64,000 bases of DNA from Chlamydomonas reinhardtii (taxonomy: Eukaryota > Chlorophyta > Chlorophyceae > Chlamydomonadales > Chlamydomonadaceae): assembly GCF_000002595.2 (NCBI RefSeq), contig NC_057015.1:5443195-5507194 (forward strand). The letters are read 5' to 3'. The stretch's first letter is position 1; every line of letters begins with the position of its first letter. Positions 1-10,874 of this stretch are shown piece after piece. The translations under genes and the position numbers were made by a program. The notes beneath the pieces were generated by a model. It was given only the letters and a program-made list of their open reading frames with translations, ran no database searches and had not been told where the DNA came from.

Positions 1-283
1 CCATATGTGCCCAGTCGCGCCCAGCTATCAAGCACTAGTGCAGCAGGCAGCAGGCCAACCAGACAGCAAGGAAAACACCCCTGCCGCTGCAGCCGACTGC
101 CCGCTACGCCATCCTCGTCAGCACAGGTCGCTAACCAGACAACACCGGCAGGTCTCAACCTGCGCGCCGGCGCCGCTTTGAAGGCGGCACCGCGCTGTCC
201 TCCTCCACGTGGCCTTGCCTGCCCCCTCTGCTCCGAACATGCGCGCCGCCACTGCCGCTGGGCCCAGGGCCATATGTGCCCAG
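1..283 (+). repeat. Dispersed repeat, copy A, with 14-bp flanking direct repeats
   Basis: This stretch resembles 55670-55900 on the same strand. The best-matching part is 140-226, containing CAACCTGCGCGCCGGCGCCG and then CTCCACGTGGCCTTGC. A third, shorter relative lies on the opposite strand at 40147-40185. Between the two conserved blocks is a short inverted repeat (GCCGC, TTTGAA, GGCGGC) that can fold. The 14-base word CCATATGTGCCCAG is present at 1-14 and again at 270-283, which could be a target-site duplication around a short element. No coding potential is convincing. The family is unknown to me and the left edge is cut by the window. Confidence 0.5.
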
Positions 284-1299
284 CTCAGAAAACTTCTGCT
301 CCATCCATCTGCCAGGGTTAAAGACAGGGCATTTGATGCCAGGGGTTGAAAGCTGCTGTCACTTGTCCAAGAGTCTCGTACACCGCCGAAGGCAAGTGGG
401 CAAACCCGCAGTCCACAACATGCGGGGAGGGCAACCGCTGGTACACGACGTGTGCCTGGATGAGTATTCTGTACGCGACGCCGACTCGATACAGCCGTGC
501 AAAGGATGGCAGGGCTCCCCTGCTGCTACGTGAATTGACCATTAGCCTGTGACTAGCCTGCGGCAAGCGCGATTCCGGCATACCGCGTGCTCGCCACGGA
601 GCCATGGATGGCCGGCCGGCATTGACGGCGGGGCCGTTGCCTGGAAAATTTACGGTAGATCTGACACGTATGCCTCATACCACCAACGCATCAGGTTGAA
701 TCGCTCGCTTTCGCTCGGCCCCCTCTTATGCTGAAGTAAGGTCAACGGACTTTGCCGCCCTGTCGTGCGCCCTGTGCGCGCGCAAGAAACGCCGCCAGAC
801 GGCAAAGCTTTCTGCACACATACATACAGTAAGTGGAATGGTCTCCGATCGTAATCATACTTTCCATACAAACCGAAGGCTGGAGGCAGGCAGGGAGGCG
901 GGGCACGACCGCACGAGGCAGGGCTGGAGGGCGAACACACGCAGGCGGACCACGGGCGAACAGCACGCGTCGTTCTCGTTCACATTATGAATGGTCATGC
1001 AATGCACTACAACTATGCTTGTGCATTAACTGATATTTGTCGGACTGCACACGCCTCGCCATAGACAAAAAACCAACCAACGCCTGCGTCGCGTGCCCGG
1101 AGCGTGTGGCGTTGGAGGAGTGCCAAATTGCATTCATGTCACCCCTGTCGCCCCTGCTACATAGAAAGCCGAATACATACGCGACTTTAGAACACAACAT
1201 CTTTTCAGCGCAAATCCTCACTTTGTGTTCGCGAGGTCGCGCCGGCGACGTCCCAACCACCTAACTGCACTGAACTTTGGGCAAAGAACAGTGGGCAAG
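284..1299. other. Intergenic stretch upstream of the ZIP gene
   Basis: I see no gene here. The small open frames overlap one another on both strands and have no splice-site or domain support. The last few hundred bases must hold the promoter of the ZIP transporter that begins at 1300, but I could not identify a clear TATA box. Confidence 0.4.
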
Positions 1300-4083
1300 A
1301 TGGGAGCCGGCTGCGCTGGTGTTTCCAGCTTGGATTTGGGTGTGGCATTCGCATGTGTTATTGGAGCAGGTAAAGGTGGCGAGTAGTGCTTCAGGTGGTC
1401 GGAAGGAATCGATGAGCTATGGCGCGCGCGTAACACGCCAGACCCAGGATTTTACACGCATTTATTGATAGCCGCTTATACTCGCGATGAAGCCTGCCCC
1501 GGTCCTCATTGCCCGCGCACTACGTAGGGATGGCTGCAATTGCTGGGGCCCTCTTCATCGTGCTCGTACCAGTCAAGAATGACCTGTTCCTCGCGGCATC
1601 GCTTGCATTTGCTGCTGGCGTCATGCTTTACATCAGGTGCGCGCGACTTAAAAATTCGCCATACACTCGTGCCCCTCCACGTGCGCGCGTGTGTGGACTG
1701 TCAGGCGAGCTGTCCCCCCCTCACGCCCGTCGCGCTTTTAACCATACATTTTATGTCACCCCGCCCGTGTGAACCCGCGCAGCTTTGTAGATATTTATGC
1801 TGGAAAAGCAATCGGGCACTTCGAAGACGCAGGATATACGAGTGCTGAGGCTTTCACTTACGCTACCATATGGTGCGTGCTGGTTCATGTGCGTGGAAGG
1901 GCGTAGATGGTGTGGACCGGCGGGCTTATGTGGGCTGTGCCGGCGCATTGTACAGATATGCTGCCAGCGATGCACGCGCCTTCCTTAAGACCCGGTTACA
2001 CCCAGGGCCGAGTTGGCCCGCCCATCTCGTCGGTGCAGATAGGCGCGCGTCACCTATCCGCTGTTTGCAACCCAAACCAAGATATGCAACCTCCTCATGT
2101 TTCCCCACGCCGGCTGTCCGTCCACCTACCCCCAGCTTCTTCGCCGGCTTCCCCATCTCCTGGGTCCTGGACAAGATCAGCCACCGTGCCGTGTACCATG
2201 GGTCGATGCTGGCCTCGGGTTCCAGCTTCTGCACCCCGTCGGCGTCGGCGTCCTGCTCGTCCTGCTGTTGTACTGGCGGCGAGGCGCACATTGACGAGAA
2301 GAGCGCGGCGGCCTGCCCGCCCTGCAGCCACGTCATGGTGCACGTGGCGCCCCAGCCTGTGGCGAGCGGCGATGGCGAGGACGTGATGGCGGGTGGCGGC
2401 GGCAAGCAGGCAGGCGGCAGGGCGGGCAGCAGTGCCGGTGGGGAGGACGCCGTCAGCCAGGTGCGCGAGTGGGAACCGCTGACGTACTGTCCACCATTTT
2501 CGGCACGCAGTGCGGTTCGGCCCCAAGATCACCAGCGGCTCAGCATCACCTCCTAGCCATCCTAGTCATCCTTGCTTGCCGATTCGGTGATGCTGCCCTC
2601 AGAACCATACATCACACACGAATGCACGCGCACACCTGCACACAGGAAGAGCGCACCAAGAAGTTGGTGCACCTGGGTCTTCTGGCGGCTATGGCCATGG
2701 CGGTGAGTGGATGGCTGAGTATGTGGGTGGGTTATACCGTAACCGCATGTAGGGGACACTGCGGTATGCTCCGTGGTTGGGCCTACCGACTGCACCATGC
2801 GTAGACCGGCGAGCACGCAGTCATGGTGTTCCGGCGGTGTGTTAACGCGTTGGTTGCCTCATGGCAGCCTACTGACACAGACATACGGGCAAAGCTTACC
2901 ACGCTCCCCGGCGCATGTCCCCACGCAATTGCATCCACAGCTGCACAACATGCCCGAGGGCCTGGTCACCTTCGTGGGCTACATGGACTCCATTACCTCG
3001 GGCATCACCACCGCAGTGGCCATTGCGGTGAGCGCGGGTTAGGCGTTTGTATGTGTTCATTTCACAAGGGTTTTGTTGCCTGCTCAAAGACCTTTGGGCT
3101 GCGCGTGTGCGCCGCCTTAACTTCCTGGCTAACGTTCTGCGTTCTGGCCCTTTCCCACCTGCGATGGCTTTTCCACCCTGCCCCACCACAGATCCACAAC
3201 ATTCCCGAGGGTGCGTTCCGGGACGGGCATTGCCAACTTGTCCTCACCACTTTTAGCAGGCCTGACTTTGCGTGCGGCTCGATGATGCTGTCCATCTGCT
3301 GCAGTCTGTGCATGCACTGTCTTGACCCTGCTATGTACTGATGCGCCCGCGGTTCTGCCGCCCAGGCATGGTGATTGCCAGCGCCGTGTACTTCGGCACG
3401 GGTCAGCGACTCAAGGCGGTCATGTGGACGGCCCTGGCGGCGCTGTCGGAGCCGCTGGGCGGACTAATTGGGCTGGCGGTGGTGTGCGGCGGCTCCATGA
3501 CTGACACCGGTGAGCGAATGTAGTGGTGTGAAGGCCGGCGTGTCGCACATTGCCGCCTTGCCCCCTGGCCCTCTTACGCATCCTTCCTGTGTGCCATACC
3601 AACCCATGTCCTCCCATGGCTGAGCCTCCTCCCTGCCTGCCTGCCTGCCTGCCTGGCTGCCTGCCTGCCTGCCTGCCTGCCCGCCCGCCCGCCTCTGCAG
3701 TGTTCGGCATCCTGTTCGGGCTGGTTGGGGGCATCATGGTGTACATCAGCCTCAAGGAGCTGCTGCCGGGGGCGCGCAGGTTCGACCCCAAGGACAAGGT
3801 CACAACGGCCTTGATGGCGGTGCGTGCATGCAGCACGGGCGGGTTCGTTCCCCTGTTGTGATGCACAGTGCCGTCAGATGCACACATCATGACACCTCCA
3901 CGCATACGTTCATGCCCGCCCCCGCAGGCCGGAGGTGTCATCATGGCGTGCTCGCTGGTGGCCATCGCCTTCTCGCAGCCGCAGGAGGGGCCGGAGTTGG
4001 AGCCGTTCATGAGTGAAGTTGCCGGTGGAGTGACGGCGACGGAGGAGGAGGCCATGCCCCTGGCGCCGCCGCCGCTGCCCTAA
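1300..4083 (+). CDS. ZIP family divalent metal transporter (ZupT/GufA-like)
   Basis: Ten exons join in frame to 391 residues: 1300-1369, 1528-1636, 1783-1872, 2136-2460, 2646-2702, 2941-3027, 3192-3210, 3366-3509, 3701-3819 and 3928-4083. The protein has about eight hydrophobic segments. It carries both ZIP metal-site helices: HNMPEG at the start of exon 6 and HNIPEG across exons 7 and 8, followed by small residues and a second-half pattern like bacterial ZupT. The family moves zinc, iron or manganese into the cytosol; the metal cannot be told from sequence. Exon 4 encodes a hydrophilic loop rich in Cys, Ser, Gly and acidic residues with some His, typical of the variable ZIP loop. Exon 7 is a 19-base micro-exon encoding most of the second metal motif. 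The start at 1300 is the first ATG that keeps the hydrophobic N-terminus and fits the splice phase. Confidence 0.85.
3626..3694 (+). repeat. (TGCC)n/(CCGCC)n microsatellite abutting a splice acceptor
   Basis: An almost uninterrupted run of TGCC units turns into CCGCC units and ends about six bases before the acceptor AG of the ZIP intron at 3510-3700. It takes the place where a polypyrimidine tract is expected. Confidence 0.7.
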
Positions 4084-4351
4084 GTAAGCGTACGCAGTTT
4101 GCAGCTGCAGTAGGTCAGCACGAAGGCTTGCGTGCCTTGGAGTGTGCATTGGAGTAGGTCAGGGCGACCGATACTCGCCGTGCGGCGTGGACGCATGTAC
4201 GGCATACCGCGGCTGCACACTGGCAGGGTGCAGGGGTGCCATCAACCATTTGAAGAATCAGGGGAGGTTTGCATCACTTAGTGCAACATGGTGAGATGAT
4301 CTGTACACAGTAGGGGCATGAGAGCCAGGCATTTTTCCAGGCACGTGCGTT

Positions 4352-4505
4352 TTACCTGCACGCATTCCTAACGGACTGGGATTGGGGACCCAACGTCAAT
4401 GGGGCACTCGAGCAATCACAACACATACTGCAGGAGGGACATGCAAGCAGGTTGTTGAGTGCCGGGGACTCTGTTGAATGCATTGAGGCGTTGCGGGCAA
4501 GAAAT
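4352..4505 (+). repeat. 154-bp repeat, copy 1 (pair with 37628-37781)
   Basis: It is collinear with 37628-37781 over 154 bases with three differences that I can find. The frame containing LTDWDWGPNV is open in both copies, and each of the three differences changes an amino acid (Lys/Glu, Cys/Ser, Val/Ala). Beyond the ends the two loci diverge at once. It may be a fragment of a coding part of a transposable element, but I do not recognise the protein. Confidence 0.75.
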
Positions 4506-4685
4506 CAACCGTGCGTGTGTTTGCGCCATGGCTCTAGTTTTGCAAGAAATTTCGCTATGGCCAAGGCTTGAACAAAGGGAGCTAATAGGTTCCTGGTCTC
4601 CAGGGAGACCATGAGTTGATGAGTGAGCGCTACAGGGACGAGACTGGCGGCCAGAATGCGGTATGCTCGGTGCCCTGGCTACAAT

Positions 4686-4690
4686 TGTAA
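4686..4690 (+). terminator. Candidate polyadenylation signal (ZIP gene)
   Basis: TGTAA, the usual volvocine poly(A) word, lies about 600 bases after the ZIP stop codon. The assignment rests on the word and its position only. Confidence 0.3.
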
Positions 4691-5104
4691 AGCAAATTTG
4701 AGGTCTTCAACCGAACGGCGGGACTCACAGACGGCACCTTGAGGGAAGCACACCTTGGCAAGGGCAAGGGCAAGGGCAAGAGGGCTGGAAGCTGTCCCAG
4801 TGGGCAATGGGCCCCAACATTGGCAGGGGGAAACGGTGTGGCTTCCCCAATTGGGCTTTCCACGTGTCCATGCCTTCTTACTGATGGCTGCAAGCTGTGC
4901 TGCACTGCCAGTGTATTTCGGGTAAGCCGCAGCTCCGACTTTCAGGGACTCCGTCATCGGGGGTGCATTGCTATGCCTGGGCCTGCCTGGGCTGTGCGTC
5001 CGTGTGTGTCCGCGTGTCCGTGCCGCGAGGCTTCCAATGCCGCCACGCAATGTTTGGCAGCTCTTGCGCGCCATGGCCCTGTGCGCTTCATTAACACATT
5101 CTAA

Positions 5105-5117
5105 TGTATATATATGC
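5105..5117 (+). promoter_or_regulatory. TATA-like element upstream of the RAD18-like gene
   Basis: TGTATATATATGC lies about 120 bases upstream of the ATG at 5240, in the only strongly AT-rich patch of this spacer. The position suits a core promoter with a short leader. Confidence 0.35.
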
Positions 5118-5239
5118 TAAACATAGCACGATTGCAGAGTGTAACAGTGGGGAATTTAAAAATGGCGCGGCTTTCTGCCGGCGATTAAGTTGAATCCGTT
5201 CGACAGTTACAAATTAGCGGAAGAGGGCTGTAAAATTAG

Positions 5240-8200
5240 ATGGACGCGGAGGACGTCCCGCTGGAGCTGATCGACCTGACGGAGGCGCTCACTTGCGCAA
5301 TTTGCAAAGAGCTGTTCGATGGGCCGGTATCAGCCCCGTGCGGTCACACCTGTAAGTTCATGGTTTACGGAGTAAAAAGACAGGGCTACGGCGCAAGCAA
5401 GCGTGAGTTTTTTGCGACCCTGTCGCGAGCACCCCACAATGACTCCCCCTCCGTATCGGTTGTCCACTGCAGTCTGCTCGATGTGCATTCGGCAATCGCT
5501 AGACTTTGCTCACACGAACAAGCAGAAGGGTACCTGCCCGTCCTGCCGGGCGGACTGCAACGCGGACCAGCTCAGGCGCGTGGACGCGGTACGTTTGGCC
5601 ATCTCGGCTCTGCCGCGCGCAGCGGCCGCCGTGCACGACCTAAGGCGGCGCCTGGAGGACTCGGAGCGGCGGCAGCAGGGGGCGGAGCACGAGCTCTCAG
5701 TGGCCCGGGGCCGGTCAGGCCCGGGTAATGCAGTGGCATCAGGGGCCGCAGCGAAGGCTGTGGTTGGCGCCGGCGGCGCTGCGCATCAGCCTGACGGCGG
5801 ATGCTCGCACGAGCTGGCTGAGGCGCCGACTCGCGCGGTGGCGGGCTCCATCAGTGGGCGGCCGCGCAGGGGCGCTGCTCAGCAGCAGGCAAGCCAGCCG
5901 CCGGCCCGTTCCACACGGCAGTTGGCGCGGCAGGCGCAGGGCGGCCGTAGCAGCAAGCGCCGGGCGGTTGGCGACGCCGGGACAAGGCGGGCGGCTGGTG
6001 GCGAAGAATCGGAGGACGAGGAGGATGACAAGTCCGACTTCGAGGAGGTCAGCGACAGTGAGCCGAGTGGAGAAGGCTCCGGGCCGGAGGCGGAGAGCGA
6101 GGCGGAGGGAGCCGTGCCGAGCGATGGGGACGAGGACTACAGCCCCAACGGCCGCAGCAAGGGGCGGCGGCCCTCCACAGCAGCAGTGGGCCCGGCCCCG
6201 GGGGCGCGCAAGCGCGGCCGCCCCCCAAAGACCGTCACCACCAACCCTGCGGCGGCAAAGCAGGCGTACCACGGGGCAGGGGGTGCAAGGGCGTCCGGGT
6301 CCGCGCCGCCGCAGGTGCCAGTCCCGGCACCAGCATCCGCGCCGGCGCCGCAGAACGGCATAGGCGACTGCCCACTGTGCGGCCGCACGTACGGCATGTC
6401 GCAGCTGCAGGCGCACGTGGACATGTGCCTCACGCGCCAGACCGCGCGGCCAGGCGGCGCTGCGGGGCCGGCCGCTGCCGCCGCGTCGCTTGCGCGCGGC
6501 CCGTCGGCGGCCCCGGCATGGGCTGCGACTGCGAGCGGCGCCAAGCCGGCCATGACTGGGCGTTTGTCGCGGAGCTTTGGGTCGGGCGCCGGTGCCGGTG
6601 CTGGTGCTGGTGTGGGTGCTGATACTGGTGCAGGGCAAGGCAGTCTGCGCGGACGCCCAAGCGTGGGTGGTGCAGCAGCCAGTGGCGGCGCCTGTGCTGG
6701 CGCTGGCGCCGGCGTGCCCGCAGTGCCGTCACGGCCGCCGACGGAGGTTAAAGTGCCGCCGGCACACGCGTGGCATAGCATGACGGACAAGGCCGCTCGC
6801 AAGATCATGGCGGGCATTGGGCTGCCCACCATCGGCGACAAGAACGTAAGTTTCTGAAACTCACGCAGAACGCTTGGAGCGCAACAAAGACCCGGACGTT
6901 TGACACATCTCAGGTTGTTGGATGGATGCCGCCCACCTGTGATGTTGTGAGCCTCTGGTGCCCGCCGACTGCTGCACAGGACTGGTCGAGCCGGTACAAC
7001 CGGTACCGCACCTTCCTGAGGACGGAGCGCGACCGCTGCACCACCCTGACAATGGACCAGCTGCTGCGGGCGTTTCTGCAGAAGGAGCAGCAGGAGGATG
7101 CAGGCCGCAGGTGCGGGCTGGAGGTTTCGCTTGCACGCGGGGCCTGGCTGCTGACGCGGCAGTGAACACTGCATATGGCCGGCCGGCATATCGGCTACCG
7201 CGCAATCGCTAGGGGTAAACGCTGTATGCAAGAAACCGCCCTTGAGTCAGCCTAAAATGGTCGACCCTGCAGGCTTCAGACTTTTGCTGTGTGCGCGTTG
7301 CTCCATGCGCTGAATCCCACCATGCCGACGACCTACCGCAGGCAACCCGCTGCTGCGCCCACATGGATGCTCAACCAGATCCGGGAGGCCGCGGAGCGCA
7401 TGAAGGCGGTGCAGCGCTTGCAGCAGGCGGCGGCGGCGCAGCGGGTCCGAAGCGCCCCCGCTGAAGGTGCCGATGATGATGGCGCTGCTGGAGGCGGCGG
7501 CGGTGATGGCGGCGAGGACGTATCGCCGGCAGAGGCAGAGGCGACGGCGGCCGCGGCTTCGGCCCCTCCAGTCACGGCAAATGCTGCGCCGCCAACAGCT
7601 GCAGCTGCAGCAGCTGTGGGGTCGGGCCCCGCGGAGCGTGATGTTATCATGATCGGCTCGGACTCGGAGGAGGACTCGGACCAGAGGCAGCAGGTGGGGA
7701 TTGGCGCAACCGCCGAGCAGGCGACAGCGACAGCAGCAGCTGTGGACGCGGGGACAGGATCAAGGCTGGGCCTCAGTGGGTTAGGGCCGGGAAACGGAGG
7801 GCCGGAGCCGGGCGCACCTGAGCCGCGCCGCCTGGCTCCGGCTGGAGAGGACGATGTGCCAGGCCGTGACGCTGCGGCTTCGAGCATGGGGACAGCGGCG
7901 GAGGGGGCGGCTGCCAGCCAGTGTGGGGCGGAGGTAGATGGCGGTGACTGGCCGACTGAGCCAAACGTGAAGCGGCTGCAGCACTCGCACAGGGGTGGGG
8001 AGCAGGCGGCTGAGTTGGACCAGGAGCAGGACGAGACGCCGCCGCCGCGCTGTAGCCAGTGGATGCGCGCGGGTTCGCCGCCGCCTGGCGCCGACGAGCA
8101 CCCATCGGCAGGCCATCCTCCTGTCGGGGGCGCAAGCTGGGGCTTGCCCTGGGCATTGGACTATGGTGGCCGCGGTGCCGGCGCGACTGTGCTCGGCCCA

Positions 8201-8464
8201 GGAGGCCCGGTGGGCTTTGGACAGGAGGCACCTGGCACGACTGGGGGCGGCAGCAGCTGTGCCGGAGGAGCTGGAGGTGGCTGGCTTGCTGATATCAGCA
8301 ATGGGGTGGGGAGCCAGCGACAGGCATGGCCATCGCTGCAGGCTGCAGGTGAAGGTGTTACGCGGGCGGCTGGCAAGGCGGGCACGATGGCGTGGAGCGG
8401 CCAGCGCACTGACACGGCAGGCTTCGTTGCGTCCGAGCAACACCAGGAGCAGCAGCAGGTTTAA
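5240..8464 (+). CDS. RAD18-like RING E3 ubiquitin ligase
   Basis: Four exons (5240-5351, 5473-6845, 6980-7110, 7342-8464) join in frame to 912 residues. A C3HC4 RING starts at residue 19 (CAIC, then CGHTFCSMC, then CPSC). A Rad18-type UBZ4 zinc finger (CPLC, H, C) lies near residues 336-356. A SAP-like stretch near 469-515 contains GIGLPTIGDKN followed by RYNRYRTFL. RING, UBZ4 and SAP in this order is the RAD18 architecture: with RAD6 it mono-ubiquitinates PCNA at stalled forks to start translesion synthesis. The middle is long, low-complexity and acidic or Ala/Gly-rich. The last exon carries a SUMO-interaction-like motif near residue 638. At 912 residues it is almost twice the size of animal RAD18. 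The fourth exon is linked by matching splice phase; without it the protein would end at 7165 after reading into the intron. Confidence 0.75.
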
Positions 8465-9335
8465 CAGCCGCAGTGTCGTATGTCCGGTGGCACAGCTAGC
8501 ACTGCCGTGGGAGGGTGCTGCAGTGGTGGGCTTGTCAGTAAGCAGGCGCTATACAGATCAGTAGCTGGAGTGCAGGGGTGCTGAAGTGCATGTGCGTGTA
8601 CATACCGTAAACTGTGGTGGGTTGAGTTGCGCAGCTACCGTATTGGCTTGCGTTGCGCTGGGTACGTCGTGAAGCTAGCGGCGGGGTCATCCGGGGAGGT
8701 CATGGCTTGCGTAGTGGCGGGCGGTGTACTGCCAGGAAGGAATGCTTGCCTTGCATACAAGCCGTCTCAATGCCATGTTAGCATTTAGTCAAGCCATTCG
8801 GAAGGCGAAAGACATTCGTGAGGATTGGGGCGCACCTCGTGGCCGTACCTTCGCCTGCGCATCCATGGACCATCGCATGAACACAGCGGGCTGGTGGTAG
8901 CATCCCTGAGTCCTCAGTCCTCACACAATGCGCCTTGCCAACTCAAGTACCTCTCGGCTCTCGGGCCGAGAGTCAGCTACCATCCAGACGTTGCCAGCTC
9001 ATGCACCATGCATACTGGAACAGCCCCGAGCTCCTCAATCCTGAGTCCTGACCGTCTTGGCCTGCGCCCTGCGGCCGCTTAATTTAGGGCCTCTCTATCC
9101 CTGCCACGTTCAGTGCCCAGCTAGCAAACAGCAACACTGAACCGCCGTACACACCAAAACGTCAAGCGGGGCATACCGGGCTCAGTGGCATCCGCTCACT
9201 CGTCAGCACGCAAGTCCAGCGATCCATCCTTTCGCCATCGCCACACCTATGTCCGCACACCACCCCGCCCCCCACCCCGCCATCACCTAACTAGTCATGT
9301 CTCACATCCCATCCCGCCCTGAGCAAATACACGCG
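8465..9335. other. Convergent 3' spacer
   Basis: It lies between the tail ends of the RAD18-like gene (+) and the mS23 candidate (-). It contains a perfect 8-base inverted repeat with a 6-base loop at 8951-8972 (CTCTCGGC and GCCGAGAG). I see no gene. Confidence 0.4.
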
Positions 9336-10544
9336 TCATCGCGAGTTGGCTGATAGCTGCTGCTGCTGTTGCTGCGCCGATGACGCCAGTGCCTCCAGCC
9401 CCGCGTCCAGCGCCTCCTGCTCCTCCTGTTGCAGCAACTCCACCATACCGCGCACGCCGGACGCGGCCGGCCCCGGCACGGCCGCCTGGGCCCCCTCGGA
9501 CAGCGCCGTGGCCGCAGAGCCCAGCAGGCGACTGTGAATGGTGGCAGGACAGACTTGCGTCAGATGAACGGGGTGAAGTGCAGTAAGCGGGAGGGGGGGG
9601 GGTACGCGGAGAGCTGCAGCGCTGCCCAGCACACGACCTGGCCTTGACCACCCAGCATGCAACCAGGGATGGACGCACGCCTATCATGCTATACCCCCAC
9701 TGCCGTTCCGTAAGCTATACGTCCAGCTACCTGCCTCAGCCGCCCAGGCGCCCAACCTCCCGCCCTGCTGGACCCCGCCGCCGCCCTCACCTCCGCAGCG
9801 CCTGTAACCGCCCCGCCAGCTCCTGCTCCGCCTGTGTGAACGCCTGTTCCCGCGCAGCGCCTGCCTGCATCAGCTGTAGCTGCCGCTGCGCAAACTGCCG
9901 CGCCAGGGGCGGAGTGAAGGAGTCTAGCGCCACCGGCTCGGCCCGGGCCTGGCGGGTGTGATCACGTGGGGGTGGGGGGATTAGGCCGGTACGGAGTACG
10001 TATGGTAAGGTGGGCCACAACGGGTGTCCAAGCCAGCCGCTGAGCCAGCGGGGCCGGGCTGAGGCTGCTGTACTGTCCATCTCCATCAAGACCGAGGTTT
10101 GCACTCCCAAAGTTGAGCTTGGAGGTGATTGGCACTGCACGGCGCGGCGCCCTTACGTCACGCCAGCGCACCCCACGCGGTGAAACAGCGGGCCCCGGGC
10201 GCACCTCTGGGTACTTCTGCAGGAAAGCCCGAATGAGGGGCTTCTCTGGAAGCGTGACGCGAGGTATCCCCGTTAGGGAGTAAGACAACTGCTCGGTGCG
10301 GTATCTGCAGCACGGGCCACATTGGGCATGGGTGAGCGGAGGCGTAGTTGCCTGAAGCGCGTGTGTGGGGTTGCTGCGCTATTGCATGCCGTCCAGACCC
10401 GGCACAGGCCAGCTTGCGAACTCACTGTGTAAGAACGTCAAGTGCCTTGGGTGCTGCGAAATGGCCGCTCTCCAAGTCTCGCATCAGTTTGGCGACAAGG
10501 TTTGCTCTCCGTGTGGGCCGCACCACCAGCCGCCAGAACTCCAT
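9336..10544 (-). CDS. Mitochondrial ribosomal small-subunit protein mS23, candidate
   Basis: Four exons on the minus strand (10544-10426, 10304-10205, 9948-9791, 9531-9336) join in frame to 190 residues. After a basic N-terminus (RPTRRANLVAKLMRD) come LPEKPLIRAFLQKYPE and SFTPPLARQFAQRQLQLMQA, then a helical, Glu/Gln-rich end. From memory, plant mS23 proteins share an LPED...FFQKHP block followed by a F.PPPAR.F..R.LEL..QG block with acidic helix after it, so the order and spacing fit. The basic start could be a mitochondrial presequence. It diverges from the lipid-kinase gene with about 330 bases between the two ATGs. An in-frame upstream exon cannot be excluded, because CAG precedes the ATG directly. 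The tail (residues about 126-190) has a Gln run and little conservation to judge. Confidence 0.55.
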
Positions 10545-10874
10545 CTGTACTTGATTCGTATGTTATTATAATCGCGCTTCAGTCTATTTGGTAAAGGCTG
10601 AGTGAAATGGTTCAGCTTGGCCCGGAACTTGCGGTCTGTCGCATACTCACTATACTTTGCTATATTGATGTTTGCCCGTCTTTAATACTGTGTTGAGGAG
10701 TGGTTTGATTAGAGGGCACGAGCGGGAGTGCCGATTGCAGGCCGATCCCGCAAGCAACCGGACTAATGCCCACGCGATGCCTATAGTGACGCCTCCAACA
10801 GGAATACATGCAATCAACTTACGATGCTACGAAACAACAGCTTGAGGGGAAAGTGACTCTCAGAGAAAACGACG
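10545..10874. promoter_or_regulatory. Bidirectional promoter region, mS23 candidate / lipid kinase
   Basis: About 330 bases separate the two divergent start codons. The half nearer the mS23 candidate is notably AT-rich compared with flanking coding DNA. No clear TATA box was picked out. Confidence 0.4.

Larger units (their letters stand above)
4084..5239. other. Spacer between ZIP and RAD18-like genes
   Basis: It holds the ZIP 3' untranslated region, a 154-base repeat (4352-4505), a perfect 7-base inverted repeat with a 2-base loop (4595-4610), a candidate polyadenylation word (4686-4690) and an AT-rich TATA-like stretch (5105-5117). I see no further gene. Confidence 0.5.

Noticed and set aside
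5739-6638. 299-codon minus-strand frame
   Set aside because: It is an Arg/Ala/Pro-rich shadow of the RAD18-like exon 2, without start context or domain.
6137-7231. 364-codon minus-strand frame
   Set aside because: It lies opposite RAD18-like coding sequence and crosses its introns; composition is typical of a shadow.
9949-10204. Extra exon in the mS23 candidate (frame with KLNFGSANLGLDGDGQYS)
   Set aside because: Both flanking exons are phase 0 and join directly to give the spacing known in plant mS23; inclusion would need splice sites that do not fit the phase.
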